Part shown: positions 1 to 9,348 of the stretch, in pieces
Layout: every line of letters starts with the position of its first letter
Numbering within the stretch: the first letter of the stretch is position 1
Assembly (NCBI RefSeq): GCF_013249065.1
Contig: NZ_JABRWQ010000002.1
Location: 532,560-596,559 of the forward strand
Reading direction: 5' to 3'
DNA length: 64,000 nucleotides
Origin: Winogradskyella litoriviva
GTDB taxonomy: Bacteria > Bacteroidota > Bacteroidia > Flavobacteriales > Flavobacteriaceae
Notes under the pieces: model-generated
The model's input: the letters and a program-made list of their open reading frames with translations, nothing else
Told to the model about the DNA's origin: nothing
The model's database searches: none
Program-made: the position numbers and the translations under genes

Positions 1-2151
1 GCAATTGTTTGGTTGAGTTATAATGTGCATGGTAACGAAGCATCGAGTTCTGAAGCTGCAATGCTAACACTTTATAAATTACTAACGGAAGAACAAGATT
101 TATTAAAAAATACGGTTGTAATTATGGACCCAAGTGTAAATCCGGATGGTAGAGACCGTTACATTAATTGGTATAATGAAACCAAAAGCGAACCTTACGA
201 TGTGGACAAACAAGCCAGTGAGCACAACGAACCTTGGCCAGGTGGACGACCAAATCATTACCTTTTTGATTTAAATAGAGATTGGGTTTGGGCAACACAA
301 GTTGAAACGCAACAACGTTTAGAAGTTTATAATACTTGGATGCCACATGTGCATGTCGATTTTCATGAACAAGGCATTAACGAACCGTATTATTTTGCGC
401 CTGCTGCAGAACCGTTTCATGAGGTAATTTCTGATTGGCAACGCGATTTCCAAACGCAAATTGGTCAGAATCATGCTAAATATTTTGATGCAGAAGGTTG
501 GCTATTTTTTACAAGAGAACGTTTTGATTTATTGTACCCAAGTTATGGTGATACCTATCCAACGTTTATGGGTGCCATGGGAATGACTTACGAACAAGGT
601 GGACATGGTATGGCAGGTTTAGGCATTTTAAACGATGAAGGTCATGTTTTAACTTTGGTAGAACGCTTAACGCATCATACCACCACAGGAATTTCTACGG
701 TAGAAATGGCTTCAAAAAATGCCAAGCAATTGAATATTGAGTTTGGTAAATTTTTCAATAATGCCAATCTAAAATATAAGAGCTACGTATTAAAAGGGAA
801 TGAAGACAAAATTAATAGCTTAAAAACACTGTTAAATAAACATCAAATTTCATTTGAAAATGCAACGAGTTCTAAGGTTTCTGGTTACAATTATGCTACA
901 GGAAATCAAGGTAGTTTTAATGTAGATGCTAATGCTTTGGTGGTACATTCTAACCAACCGAAAGGAAAAATGGTAAAGGTTTTGTTTGAGCCCAACACAT
1001 TGCTTTCCGACTCATTAACCTACGATATTACAGCGTGGTCATTACCTTATGCTTATGGTTTAGATGCTATTGCTACAACATCTAAAGTGAGCAGTAACAA
1101 AATGGCGAGTAAAAAAGCGCTTCAGGTTTTAAATGATGCTTACGGCTATGTTAGCAAATGGAATTCCATGGAAGATGCGCAATTTTTAGCCGCATTATTA
1201 AAGCACAATTTCAAAGTTCGCTTCACAGAAAAACCATTTTCTTCTAACAATAAAACCTTTGGTCGTGGTTCTTTAATTATCACTAAAGGCGACAATAAAC
1301 ATATTGAAAAAATGGTATCAAAACTGAATACCATTGCACAAGAACATGCACAGCCTTTAACAGAAATCACTTCTGGATTCTCTCAAAAAACACCAGATAT
1401 TGGCTCGCCAGATATTAAATTAGTGAACCAACAAAAAATTGCTATGCTTTCTGGTGATGGTACATCATCTTTAAGTTATGGTGAGATTTGGCATTTCTTT
1501 GAGCAACAATTGCACTATCCAGTAACTTCTATAAACACAGATGATTTAAGTAAAACCAACCTGAATAAGTACAATGTTTTAGTTATACCAAATGGTTATT
1601 ATGGCAAAGTATTAACTAGCGATAATATGACCAAATTAAAAGAATGGGTAAGTTCTGGTGGAAAAGTAATTGCTATTGATGGTGCATTAAGAAGCTTTGC
1701 AGGTAAAGATGGATTTAGTTTAAGTTATAAAGATTCTGACGATGATGCAGACGACGACAACTTAACACCTTACGCCAATCGCGAACGCGAATACAGTAAC
1801 CACTTAATTACAGGTGCCATTTTTAATACTAAAGTAGATGCTACGCATCCTATGGCTTTTGGTTATGATGATAATTATTTTACATTAAAATTAGGTAGTT
1901 CTGCATACAATTTATTAGACAGTGGCTATAATGTGGCTTACTTAAATGACACCAAAGTATTTTCTGGATTTGCAGGTCAAAATGCTGTAAAAAACTTAGA
2001 CCAAACTTTGGTTTTTGGTGAGGAAACTATGGGAAGCGGTAGTTTTATTTACATGGTAGATAACCCTCTTTTTAGAAGCTTTTGGGAAAACGGTAAATTG
2101 TTTTTTGTGAATTCTTTATTCTTTGTGAATAACAATGCTTACGAGTTGTAA
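1..2151 (+). CDS. M14 family zinc metallopeptidase, 3' part (5' end outside window)
   Basis: The reading frame is open from base 1, so the gene starts upstream; the signal peptide and the first part of the peptidase domain are missing. The HxxE zinc-binding motif (HGNE) lies at residues 10-13 of the visible part, followed by a DFHEQG segment with a further candidate metal-ligand histidine and MTYEQGG, where the catalytic glutamate is expected. These fit carboxypeptidase family M14. After about residue 430 comes a region reading LSGDGTSSLSYGEIW and VLVIPNGYYG, which resembles a class-I glutamine-amidotransferase-like fold, as seen in the long (about 800 aa) Bacteroidota M14 proteins. It is probably exported and digests peptides. 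No T9SS tail is evident at the C-terminus. Confidence 0.85.
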   Translation, partial: AIVWLSYNVHGNEASSSEAAMLTLYKLLTEEQDLLKNTVVIMDPSVNPDGRDRYINWYNETKSEPYDVDKQASEHNEPWPGGRPNHYLFDLNRDWVWATQVETQQRLEVYNTWMPHVHVDFHEQGINEPYYFAPAAEPFHEVISDWQRDFQTQIGQNHAKYFDAEGWLFFTRERFDLLYPSYGDTYPTFMGAMGMTYEQGGHGMAGLGILNDEGHVLTLVERLTHHTTTGISTVEMASKNAKQLNIEFGKFFNNANLKYKSYVLKGNEDKINSLKTLLNKHQISFENATSSKVSGYNYATGNQGSFNVDANALVVHSNQPKGKMVKVLFEPNTLLSDSLTYDITAWSLPYAYGLDAIATTSKVSSNKMASKKALQVLNDAYGYVSKWNSMEDAQFLAALLKHNFKVRFTEKPFSSNNKTFGRGSLIITKGDNKHIEKMVSKLNTIAQEHAQPLTEITSGFSQKTPDIGSPDIKLVNQQKIAMLSGDGTSSLSYGEIWHFFEQQLHYPVTSINTDDLSKTNLNKYNVLVIPNGYYGKVLTSDNMTKLKEWVSSGGKVIAIDGALRSFAGKDGFSLSYKDSDDDADDDNLTPYANREREYSNHLITGAIFNTKVDATHPMAFGYDDNYFTLKLGSSAYNLLDSGYNVAYLNDTKVFSGFAGQNAVKNLDQTLVFGEETMGSGSFIYMVDNPLFRSFWENGKLFFVNSLFFVNNNAYEL

Positions 2152-2262
2152 ATACTATTTAAAACATTAATTAAAATTAAAGAATAACTTCAGTTATTAG
2201 ATAATAGGTAAATTGAATTTTTATTTAAACATTATAAAACTTACTCAAATTTAATATCTGAC

Positions 2263-2913
2263 ATGAAAACACTTAAAGAACAAACCGACGCCAAAATTGC
2301 ATCAGGACGTAAAGCAAAACCCGAATTTATGCAAGGTGTTGATGATGTTATAGCCAAAGCAAAAGCCTTTGAAGACGGAAAAGACGCTCTAAAAATTGGC
2401 GACAAAGCTGTAGATTTTGTATTACCAAACCCTAAAGGACAACAAATTTCTTTAGCCAATTTACTTAAAAAAGGACCTGTTGTAGTTACATTTTATCGTG
2501 GTAGTTGGTGTCCTTATTGCAACTTACAATTAAGAGCATTGCAAGCTAAACTCAGTGAGATACAAGCTTTAGGTGCAAGCTTAGTTGCTATTAGCCCAGA
2601 AGTACCAGATGATTCCTTATCAGAAAATGAAATTAGTAAAATGGAATTTACAGTGTTGTCGGATCAAGATGCTAAAGTTGCCAGACAATATGGTGTGGCT
2701 TGGGAAGTCCCAGAATTTTTGATGGAACATATGCGTGTAGATCGTGGACTAGAATTAAAAGCTATTAATAATGGAAATGCTAATGTTTTACCAATTCCTG
2801 CGACCTTTATTTTAGACACAGATGGTATTGTAAAATGGAATTACGTTAATATAGATTACAGAACACGCTCTGAACCAGATGAAATTATTGATGTGCTTAA
2901 AAGTATGAGTTAA
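2263..2913 (+). CDS. Peroxiredoxin-like (AhpC/TSA, thioredoxin-fold) protein
   Basis: This 216-residue protein has a helical N-terminal 40 residues and then an AhpC/TSA-type thioredoxin fold. The active site reads GSWCPYC, with cysteines near residues 83 and 86, so it is a CxxC variant like other peroxiredoxin-like family proteins rather than a classical 2-Cys Prx. PATFILDTDG near residue 185 is the usual cis-Pro region. There is no signal peptide, so it should act in the cytoplasm as a thiol peroxidase or reductase. The ATG at 2263 follows an AT-rich leader and there is no in-frame alternative that fits better. It stands alone; the next gene begins about 300 bases later. Confidence 0.85.
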   Translation: MKTLKEQTDAKIASGRKAKPEFMQGVDDVIAKAKAFEDGKDALKIGDKAVDFVLPNPKGQQISLANLLKKGPVVVTFYRGSWCPYCNLQLRALQAKLSEIQALGASLVAISPEVPDDSLSENEISKMEFTVLSDQDAKVARQYGVAWEVPEFLMEHMRVDRGLELKAINNGNANVLPIPATFILDTDGIVKWNYVNIDYRTRSEPDEIIDVLKSMS

Positions 2914-3035
2914 GCAATAACAACATGCTTGTTACCTATAATATAAATGGTGTTTTACCTTATTAACAATTAATGACAAAAAACTATATATTTAAGAGTG
3001 AGGCACTTGACTTTAAATCTCAAAAAAACTACCTT

Positions 3036-3110
3036 CGTTTAACGTTGGATATAATACTTTGAAACGCTTTTATATCCGCGAGACATTGTAAAGCATTAAC
3101 TAGCGTCCTG
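3036..3110. other. Intergenic hairpin region between the Prx-like gene and the T9SS cargo gene
   Basis: GGATATAA at 3047-3054 is repeated inverted as TTATATCC at 3070-3077, giving an 8-bp stem with a 15-base loop. It follows CGTTTAACGTT at 3036-3046. No open reading frame of note covers it. It lacks the T-run expected of an intrinsic terminator, so its role is unknown. Confidence 0.35.
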
Positions 3111-3207
3111 AAAAATATTAATCTGAAACCTGAATTGTTAACGAATATTCTAGCCGAATAAAATTTTTAATACTTTGGTTAATTAAAGACAATAAAATAT
3201 TTGAAAT

Positions 3208-3846
3208 ATGAAAAAAATAGTATTTCCTCTAATCCTATTCTTAGTTTCTTTGCCATCATTTGCAATAGAAATAGCTAGCACTTCTGCTACACAAATAACA
3301 GGAGGCCTAAATGTAAATGTTGAAACTTTTTGGCATCAAGGGTTTAGTTTATTAAGTAGTGAATTTTCAATTGAAAATAATGTAATACATCTTTCAATTT
3401 GTCTCAGAGATGAAGGCACCTTAGCGTTTCACCAAGAAGACAATGATTTTTTTATACCATTAACTAATAGTGGTAATTATACCATTAATATTGGTATCAT
3501 TGTATCATCACTAGGTTCTACAACATGTGATTCAACTGTTGTGTCAGATACAGATTCAATTAGTGCTGAATATAACTCTTTATCAACCAATGATTTTGAA
3601 GATTTGGAAAAGGAAAAATTTATTATATATCCTAACCCTGCATCAACAAAAGTCAACTTAAAATTTGAGAAAGTTTTTTTTGAACAAATTTGTTTATTAG
3701 ATAGTTTTGGTAGAGAAATAATAAAATTAGATAATTCTAATAACGAAAATATTCAATTTGACATTTCTTACTTGAATAATGGTATTTATTTTATTGCAGT
3801 CGAAACTGATAATAAAGTTTTTTATAGAAAACTGATTAAAAATTAA
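3208..3846 (+). CDS. Small secreted protein with T9SS type A sorting domain
   Basis: The 212-residue product begins with a Sec signal peptide (MKKIVFPLILFLVSLPSFA, cleavage near residue 20). The C-terminal 75 residues carry the type A T9SS signal: FIIYPNPAS, then LLDSFGREI and LNNGIYFIAVETDNKVFYRKLI. That domain directs export across the outer membrane by the gliding/Por secretion system, after which it is cleaved. The middle 110 residues, with two cysteines, match no family I recognise, so the function of the mature protein is unknown. Confidence 0.85.
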   Translation: MKKIVFPLILFLVSLPSFAIEIASTSATQITGGLNVNVETFWHQGFSLLSSEFSIENNVIHLSICLRDEGTLAFHQEDNDFFIPLTNSGNYTINIGIIVSSLGSTTCDSTVVSDTDSISAEYNSLSTNDFEDLEKEKFIIYPNPASTKVNLKFEKVFFEQICLLDSFGREIIKLDNSNNENIQFDISYLNNGIYFIAVETDNKVFYRKLIKN

Positions 3847-4381
3847 CAAAATACCGAATATTAATTTTATTCATTTAAAAAATAACGCTTTACAACAATA
3901 GCAATAAGTAATTGCTTGTTCTCGCCTACTTCTAAAAATCCTTACGGATTTTCAGCTTGGTGTGTACTTGCAAAATTTCGTGCTAACCCACGCAACTACT
4001 CATAGCCGAGATCGATGTGGTGAAATTGCCTGCGGCACGTAGAATCGCGTTTTCCAAACGCTTCCTTTCTACTAATTTTACCACATCGTCCATTGTTAAT
4101 TACACCTCAAATAATTTTGTGCTATTGCTATATTTAGTCGAGTCTACAAGAGCTCCACACGAAACTACACACATCAGCGTTTATAGCGAATGAGGCGCAA
4201 TTATGACTCCTCGTGAGGCGCGCCTCACTTCGCCATACACAGTGGACGTTAAACGAATATTCAAAACCACATTAAAATTAAAACCTTAATTTAACTAACG
4301 TATTGTACACATTATTAAAAAACACCTACAAAACGTCATAATTAAAACTTTCATTATCTTTAAGTCTAACTAAATAAGATT
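3847..4381. other. 535-base gene-free region with strong nested inverted repeats
   Basis: No credible coding frame was found. The part at about 3890-4260 is more GC-rich than its surroundings and highly structured. Stem-loops seen: AGCAAT 3900-3905 with ATTGCT 3911-3916; AAAATCC 3935-3941 with GGATTTT 3946-3952; a 15-bp stem 4013-4027 with 4074-4088 (one G-T pair), enclosing GCGTTT 4047-4052 with AAACGC 4056-4061; and a perfect 16-base palindrome GTGAGGCGCGCCTCAC at 4213-4228. CAATAGCA 3896-3903 also pairs with TGCTATTG 4120-4127, bracketing the first stems. This could be a mobile palindromic element, an attC-like site or a structured RNA. No gene product is implied. Confidence 0.55.
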
Positions 4382-4753
4382 ATGAAACTAGGCGCATTTT
4401 CAGTTAGTCTTGCTGTAAAAGACATAAAGGCATCAAAAGAATTTTATGAAACTTTGGGATTTTCCGTTTTTGGTGGTGATTTAGAAAAAAATTACCTCAT
4501 TATGAAAAATGGCGAATCCTTGATTGGTTTATTTCAAGGTATGTTTAAAAACAATATCCTCACCTTTAATCCTGGTTGGGACCAAAACGCTAATACTTTA
4601 GAAAATTTTGATGATGTTAGAACTATTCAAAAAGCATTAAAAGCTAAAAACATAAAATTTGAACATGAAGCTGACGAGTCAACCTCTGGACCTACAAGTT
4701 TTGTAGTTTTAGACCCAGATGGAAATGCTATTTTAATAGATCAACATATTTAA
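4382..4753 (+). CDS. VOC family (glyoxalase/bleomycin-resistance fold) protein
   Basis: This 123-residue protein has the vicinal-oxygen-chelate layout: [20 protein letters not shown] at the N-terminus (first beta-alpha-beta unit), then [18 protein letters not shown] at the C-terminus (the second unit). The family holds metal-dependent glyoxalases, dioxygenases and drug-binding proteins. The sequence does not show which substrate is used, so I name only the fold. The next gene starts one base after its stop codon, so the two are probably cotranscribed. Confidence 0.85.
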   Translation: MKLGAFSVSLAVKDIKASKEFYETLGFSVFGGDLEKNYLIMKNGESLIGLFQGMFKNNILTFNPGWDQNANTLENFDDVRTIQKALKAKNIKFEHEADESTSGPTSFVVLDPDGNAILIDQHI

Positions 4754-4754
4754 T

Positions 4755-5081
4755 ATGACGTGGGAAGAAACATTAAAACTATACGATAACATAACCGAAG
4801 CTTGCGATGGTTTTGAGCGTAAAGGCAAAAAGATGATTTACACATCATCTAATGGTTATATGTTTACCTTGCTAAATAAAGATGGAGAAATTGGCATTCG
4901 CTTACCAAAGGAAATGGCGAATAAATTTAAAACCGATTATAATACAGGAGATTATTATTCTTATGGTGCTAAAATGCGAGATTATGTTTTAGTACCTAAA
5001 AACCTATATATCAACAAAGCACTCTTAGTAGAATATTTTGAAAAAAGTTTCGCTTACATTAATAGTTTACCTTCAAAATAA
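4755..5081 (+). CDS. TfoX N-terminal-domain-like small protein
   Basis: This 108-residue soluble protein follows the VOC gene by one base and is likely translated from the same message. The pattern GKKMIY, then GYMFTLLNKDGEIGIRLPKE, then YVLVPKNLYINKALLVEYFE resembles the TfoX/Sxy N-terminal domain fold (strand, strand, substrate-like loop, C-terminal helix). There is no DNA-binding domain. In this setting such proteins are commonly found beside VOC and DUF1801-type stress proteins, but a role in competence should not be assumed. Assignment is by overall pattern, not by a diagnostic motif. Confidence 0.55.
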   Translation: MTWEETLKLYDNITEACDGFERKGKKMIYTSSNGYMFTLLNKDGEIGIRLPKEMANKFKTDYNTGDYYSYGAKMRDYVLVPKNLYINKALLVEYFEKSFAYINSLPSK

Positions 5082-5258
5082 AAAACAATTAGAATAAAAA
5101 ATACCATATTAGTGAACTCATTATCGTGTAACAAGATAATAATACAATTTGCTTTCTATTGTGTCTAACGGCTCTGTTCATAATACTGATATTTTTGTTC
5201 AATTATAAGACACACAATACTGTAAAAAGTCACATTAAACCTCTTAAAACCAAAGCTT

Positions 5259-5801
5259 ATGGAAAAAGCACTACAAACAATGATTAATAATATGCCTGAG
5301 AAAACAGGTAAATCTTTAGATCAATGGAAATCTATTTTAAAAGAAAAAGCATTTGCCAAACATTCTGAAGGTGTTAATTTTCTTAAAAAAGAACATGGCG
5401 TAACACATGGTTTTGCCAATACTATTGTCACGCTTTCTAAAGAAGAAAATAATACAGCAGATGATTTAGTTGCCAACCAATATAAAGGCAAGGAAAGTTT
5501 ATTTCCTATATATAAAAAGCTACAAGCTACTGTTGAAGTTTTTGGAAATGATATAACAATCACTCCCAAGAAAACAAGTGTTAGTATTATAAGAAAACGT
5601 CAATTTGTTTTAATAAAACCAGCTACTAAAACAAGAATTGATTTAGGATTAAAACTACCAGATAAACCAACAACAGATAGACTCGAAAATTCTGGTCCTT
5701 TTGGGACAATGTGTACACATCGAGTAAAAATAACTACTGTAGATGATATAGATGATGAATTAATTGAATGGATGAAAGAAGCTTATGATAAAGCAGAATA
5801 A
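5259..5801 (+). CDS. DUF4287 and DUF5655 domain protein
   Basis: This 180-residue protein has two parts. Residues 1-65 (IDs such as TGKSLDQWKSIL and KKEHGVTHGFANTIV) match the DUF4287 pattern. Residues 80-180 (LFPIYKKLQATVEVFG, VSIIRKRQFVLIKPATKTRI and the C-terminal DDELIEWMKEAYDKA) match DUF5655. Both are uncharacterised, and the pairing is common in Bacteroidota. It has no signal peptide and no membrane segment. The domain names are well supported by pattern; no biochemical role can be given. Confidence 0.75.
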   Translation: MEKALQTMINNMPEKTGKSLDQWKSILKEKAFAKHSEGVNFLKKEHGVTHGFANTIVTLSKEENNTADDLVANQYKGKESLFPIYKKLQATVEVFGNDITITPKKTSVSIIRKRQFVLIKPATKTRIDLGLKLPDKPTTDRLENSGPFGTMCTHRVKITTVDDIDDELIEWMKEAYDKAE

Positions 5802-5935
5802 TTCCACACTTTCAGCGTAGTAAACATTTACAACGTTAAGATTCACAAAGAATTTGCACTTTTTTTACATTTAATTTTACAACTGTAGCTTCAATCCATA
5901 ATACATTTGAAGTATTCATCTCAAAAACAACAATT

Positions 5936-6748
5936 ATGAAGAAGCGTATTATTATCTTAGGAACAACATTAACCATCCTTAGTGTATTATTTTTTGGTTT
6001 TACTAAATTAACAATCAATAATCCTGAAACTTTAACTACAGTTGCAACCAATGAAGCTGTCATGGAAAACAACGTCTATGTTGGGCCATATCTTAATCCA
6101 TTACCAAATTTATATTATGGAGTAGATGCGCGGTTTGCTCCTGTAAAAAAAGCAGATGTTCTCAATGCTAAGAGTATTTATGATTTTTTAAATGAAGGTG
6201 AAAAAGACCAAATAATAACAATAAAATCGGTAAATCTTACGGTTATAAAAGACAATCAATTATCTGAATTACAAGCACTAGGCACAACAGCAAAGCTTAC
6301 AAAGGCACAAATAAAACTTTTAAAATCAATGGATTACTTTAATCATTTTACGATTAGAACAGAGTTTAGAGGTAAAAATATGGAAACAGGTATTATAGAA
6401 GATAAATTTTTTGGACCTCATATTACTATTGTACCAAACCAACAAGCTGCTTATTCAGAGGGCAAAGAAGCATTACTAAACTATTTTAAAGACAATAGTA
6501 GAAACGTTATGAATATTATAACAGATAATAAAATTAACGCCTTAAAAATTAGTTTCATCATCAACAAAGAAGGAAAAGTGACAAATGTTAAACACGATGC
6601 AATGTCAACTGGTTATCCTAAAATAGATGCAAAATTTATGGAGTTGGTAAAAAATATTCCTGGTCAATGGATACCTGCACAAAATGCAAATGGTGAAAAA
6701 ATGAACCAAGAACTGGTATTTACATTTGGTCCTACTGATGGTTGTTAA
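5936..6748 (+). CDS. Membrane-anchored protein with TonB C-terminal-like domain
   Basis: The 270-residue product has one N-terminal hydrophobic segment (residues 3-24, RIIILGTTLTILSVLFFGF) with no lipobox cysteine, so it is either anchored in the inner membrane or secreted. The last 90 residues (ISFIINKEGKVTNVKHDA, then FMELVKNIPGQWIPAQNANG) resemble the TonB C-terminal domain that Bacteroidota use in energy transducers and related periplasmic proteins. The proline-rich linker typical of true TonB is missing, so it is probably a TonB-domain relative rather than a transducer. The middle part is not recognised. Confidence 0.6.
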   Translation: MKKRIIILGTTLTILSVLFFGFTKLTINNPETLTTVATNEAVMENNVYVGPYLNPLPNLYYGVDARFAPVKKADVLNAKSIYDFLNEGEKDQIITIKSVNLTVIKDNQLSELQALGTTAKLTKAQIKLLKSMDYFNHFTIRTEFRGKNMETGIIEDKFFGPHITIVPNQQAAYSEGKEALLNYFKDNSRNVMNIITDNKINALKISFIINKEGKVTNVKHDAMSTGYPKIDAKFMELVKNIPGQWIPAQNANGEKMNQELVFTFGPTDGC

Positions 6749-6791
6749 TCAACCTTGCCACATCTTTAAAACTACTTAAAACATAAAAACA

Positions 6792-8093
6792 TTATAAGAC
6801 TTCGCCATAAAGGTCGAAGTCTTCTGCTTCAATCACTTTTATAGTTGCAAATTCTCCTGTTTTCAAATAAGTTTTAGAGGCATCAATTAACACTTCGTTA
6901 TCTACATCTGGAGAATCAAATTCTGTTCTACCAACAAAGTAGTTGCCTTCTTTTCGATCAATAACAACTTTAAACACCTGTCCAATTTTAGCTTGGTTTA
7001 ATTCCCAAGAGATCTGCGATTGAATTTCCATTATGTCATTTGCACGTTGAATTTTTACGTCCTCAGGCACATCATCTTCTAAGTTGTAGGCATGTGTATT
7101 TTCTTCGTGAGAATATGTAAAGCATCCTAGACGTTCAAAACGCATATCTTTTACCCATTGTTTCAATTCTTCAAAATGGGCTTCTGTTTCTCCAGGATAA
7201 CCAACAATAAGCGTTGTTCTAATTGTCATTTCGGGAACAATTGCTCTAAATTCATTAATCAATTTTGTCGTCTTAGCTTTTGTAGTTCCACGACGCATAG
7301 ATTTTAATAAATCATCAGAAATATGCTGTAAAGGAATATCTAAATAGTTACAAATCTTAGGCTCACGTTTCATAAGGTCTAAAACGTCCATCGGAAAACC
7401 AGTTGGGAACGCATAATGCAAACGAATCCACTCTATACCTTCAACTTTAACTAAGTTTTCAAGTAATTCAGCAAGGTTTCGTTTTTTGTATATATCTAAA
7501 CCGTAATACGTTAAATCTTGAGCTATAAGAATTAATTCTTTAACGCCTGTTGCTGCCAATTTTTCAGCTTCAGTAACCAAGTTTTCTATTGGTGTACTTT
7601 TGTGTTTCCCTCTCATAATTGGGATTGCACAAAAACTACATGGTCTGTCACAACCTTCGGCAATTTTAAGATAAGCGTAATTTTTTGGTGTCGTAGTTAG
7701 ACGTTCACCAATAAGCTCATGTTTATAATCTGCACCTAATGCTTTTAATAAACCTGGTAATTCAGTTGTTCCAAAATACTGATCTACATTTGGTATTTCC
7801 TTCTCCAAGTCTGGCTTATAGCGCTCACTTAAACAACCTGTTACAAAAACCTTATCTACTTCACCATCTTCCTTCTTCTGCATGTATTCCAAAATGGTAT
7901 TCACACTTTCTTCCTTGGCATTATTTATAAATCCACAAGTATTAATCACCACAACATTACCTTCTTGTTCATGGACTACATCTTTACCACTAGCTTTAAG
8001 TTGCCCCATTAATACTTCGCTATCGTAAACGTTTTTACTACAACCAAGTGTTATAACGTTGATTCTGTTTTTCTTAAGAGTTTTTGTACGCAT
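6792..8093 (-). CDS. rimO: Ribosomal protein S12 methylthiotransferase RimO
   Basis: RimO is a radical-SAM methylthiotransferase that modifies the conserved aspartate of ribosomal protein S12. In this 433-residue protein the N-terminal [4Fe-4S] cysteines are at 18, 53 and 87 (TLGCSKNVYDSE, NTCGF, VTGCLSE). The radical-SAM cluster motif CDRPCSFC is at 148-155. A TRAM domain closes the C-terminus. Length and motif order are normal for the family. A TATCTTTG promoter box sits just upstream on the minus strand. It converges with the TonB-like gene, with 43 bases between the stops. Confidence 0.95.
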   Translation of the reverse strand: MRTKTLKKNRINVITLGCSKNVYDSEVLMGQLKASGKDVVHEQEGNVVVINTCGFINNAKEESVNTILEYMQKKEDGEVDKVFVTGCLSERYKPDLEKEIPNVDQYFGTTELPGLLKALGADYKHELIGERLTTTPKNYAYLKIAEGCDRPCSFCAIPIMRGKHKSTPIENLVTEAEKLAATGVKELILIAQDLTYYGLDIYKKRNLAELLENLVKVEGIEWIRLHYAFPTGFPMDVLDLMKREPKICNYLDIPLQHISDDLLKSMRRGTTKAKTTKLINEFRAIVPEMTIRTTLIVGYPGETEAHFEELKQWVKDMRFERLGCFTYSHEENTHAYNLEDDVPEDVKIQRANDIMEIQSQISWELNQAKIGQVFKVVIDRKEGNYFVGRTEFDSPDVDNEVLIDASKTYLKTGEFATIKVIEAEDFDLYGEVL

Positions 8094-8112
8094 GTTCTAT
8101 TAAATCAGTTTG

Positions 8113-8120
8113 CAAAGATA
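8113..8120 (-). promoter_or_regulatory. -7 box of rimO promoter
   Basis: On the minus strand the bases read TATCTTTG, a full match to the Bacteroidota -7 consensus TAnnTTTG, 19 bases before the rimO start codon. Confidence 0.65.
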
Positions 8121-8173
8121 CAATGTAAATTAAACCTTTAGTATATTTATCAGTCTTAAATAAAAACTTAACC

Positions 8174-9256
8174 ATGAAATCGTTACAATTACTCTCATTT
8201 TTCTTCTGTTTTTGTCTAATAGTATCATGCTCTAGCGATAGTGATTCTAGTGATGACGAAGATTCTCAAACTGAAGATATCTATTTTCCGCCTTTAGATT
8301 CTGATACTTGGGAAACGGAATCTATTTCAGAATTAAACTGGAATGAAAATCAACTTCAACCACTATTAGATTTTTTAGAAGAAAAAAACACCAGAAGTTT
8401 TATGATTCTACACAATGGAAAAATTGTAGTAGAGGAATATATGAATGGGCATAACGCTAACTCAACATGGTATTGGGCAAGTGCTGGTAAAACATTAACA
8501 ACTGCCACATCTGGAATCGCAGAACAAGAAGGTTTTATAGACATAAATAATAAAGTTTCTGATTATTTAGGAACAGGTTGGACTAGTGCTACTTTAGATA
8601 AAGAGAATTTAATTACCTGTAAACATCTTTTAACTATGACTTCTGGATTAGATGATAGTGCTGGAGATGATGTTTCACCATCTAATTTGCAATATTTAGC
8701 TGATGCTGGCGAACGTTGGGCTTATCACAATGTCTATGTAAAAATGCAAGATGTTGTTGCGGAAGCAACTAACCAAACTTGGAGTAACTATTTTGATGCT
8801 AAATTAAAAACACCAATTGGCATGAACGGCAGTTGGCTTGCTCTTGGTGATTTAAGTGTATATTGGAGTAATACCAGAAGTATGGCAAGATTTGGCTTAT
8901 TAACTTTTGCCAATGGAATGTGGGAAGATGAGCAAATTATAAACAACAATTATTTAACAGAAGCTACCAATACTTCTCAAGACATCAATTTAGCTTATGG
9001 CTATTTATGGTGGTTAAACGGAAAATCCACGTATCATTTACCGCAAACACAATTTGAATTTGCAGGCAAACTAATTACAGATGCTCCAAACGATATGTTT
9101 GCTGCATTAGGTAAAAATGATCAAAAAATTTATATTGTCCCAAGTAAAAAAATAGTTGTTATTAGAATGGGAGAATCTGCCGATGATGAAAACTTTGGAC
9201 TTTCTAGTTTTGATAATGAGCTTTGGCTAAAAATTAATAATTTAATTAGTGATTAA
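8174..9256 (+). CDS. Serine hydrolase lipoprotein, beta-lactamase/class C esterase family
   Basis: A lipoprotein signal ends in IVSC (Cys19). It is followed by SSDSDSSDDEDS, an acidic stretch of the kind that acts as a surface-export signal in Flavobacteriia. The catalytic SxxK motif is SAGK at residues 103-106, and the second motif Y-H-N is at 184-186. The third motif is not a clear KTG or HTG; GKN in the C-terminal region is in the right area. The 360-residue protein fits the beta-lactamase-related serine hydrolases (esterase or D-aminopeptidase type). It is probably not an antibiotic-resistance enzyme. Its substrate is unknown. Confidence 0.85.
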   Translation: MKSLQLLSFFFCFCLIVSCSSDSDSSDDEDSQTEDIYFPPLDSDTWETESISELNWNENQLQPLLDFLEEKNTRSFMILHNGKIVVEEYMNGHNANSTWYWASAGKTLTTATSGIAEQEGFIDINNKVSDYLGTGWTSATLDKENLITCKHLLTMTSGLDDSAGDDVSPSNLQYLADAGERWAYHNVYVKMQDVVAEATNQTWSNYFDAKLKTPIGMNGSWLALGDLSVYWSNTRSMARFGLLTFANGMWEDEQIINNNYLTEATNTSQDINLAYGYLWWLNGKSTYHLPQTQFEFAGKLITDAPNDMFAALGKNDQKIYIVPSKKIVVIRMGESADDENFGLSSFDNELWLKINNLISD

Positions 9257-9317
9257 GTCCTCTTTACAAGCCTAGTAAATTAGATTTATTGATTTAAGTA
9301 TTTGTCCTAATAATATT

Positions 9318-9325
9318 TATATTTG
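9318..9325 (+). promoter_or_regulatory. -7 box for the Fn3 lipoprotein gene
   Basis: The bases TATATTTG match TAnnTTTG, 23 bases before the ATG at 9349. Confidence 0.6.
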
Positions 9326-9348
9326 CGACCCTTAAATCAAATCAATCT

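Noticed and set aside
3847..4381. Integron attC array
   Set aside because: GTTAAAC-like cores can be found but no integrase or cassette layout is seen.
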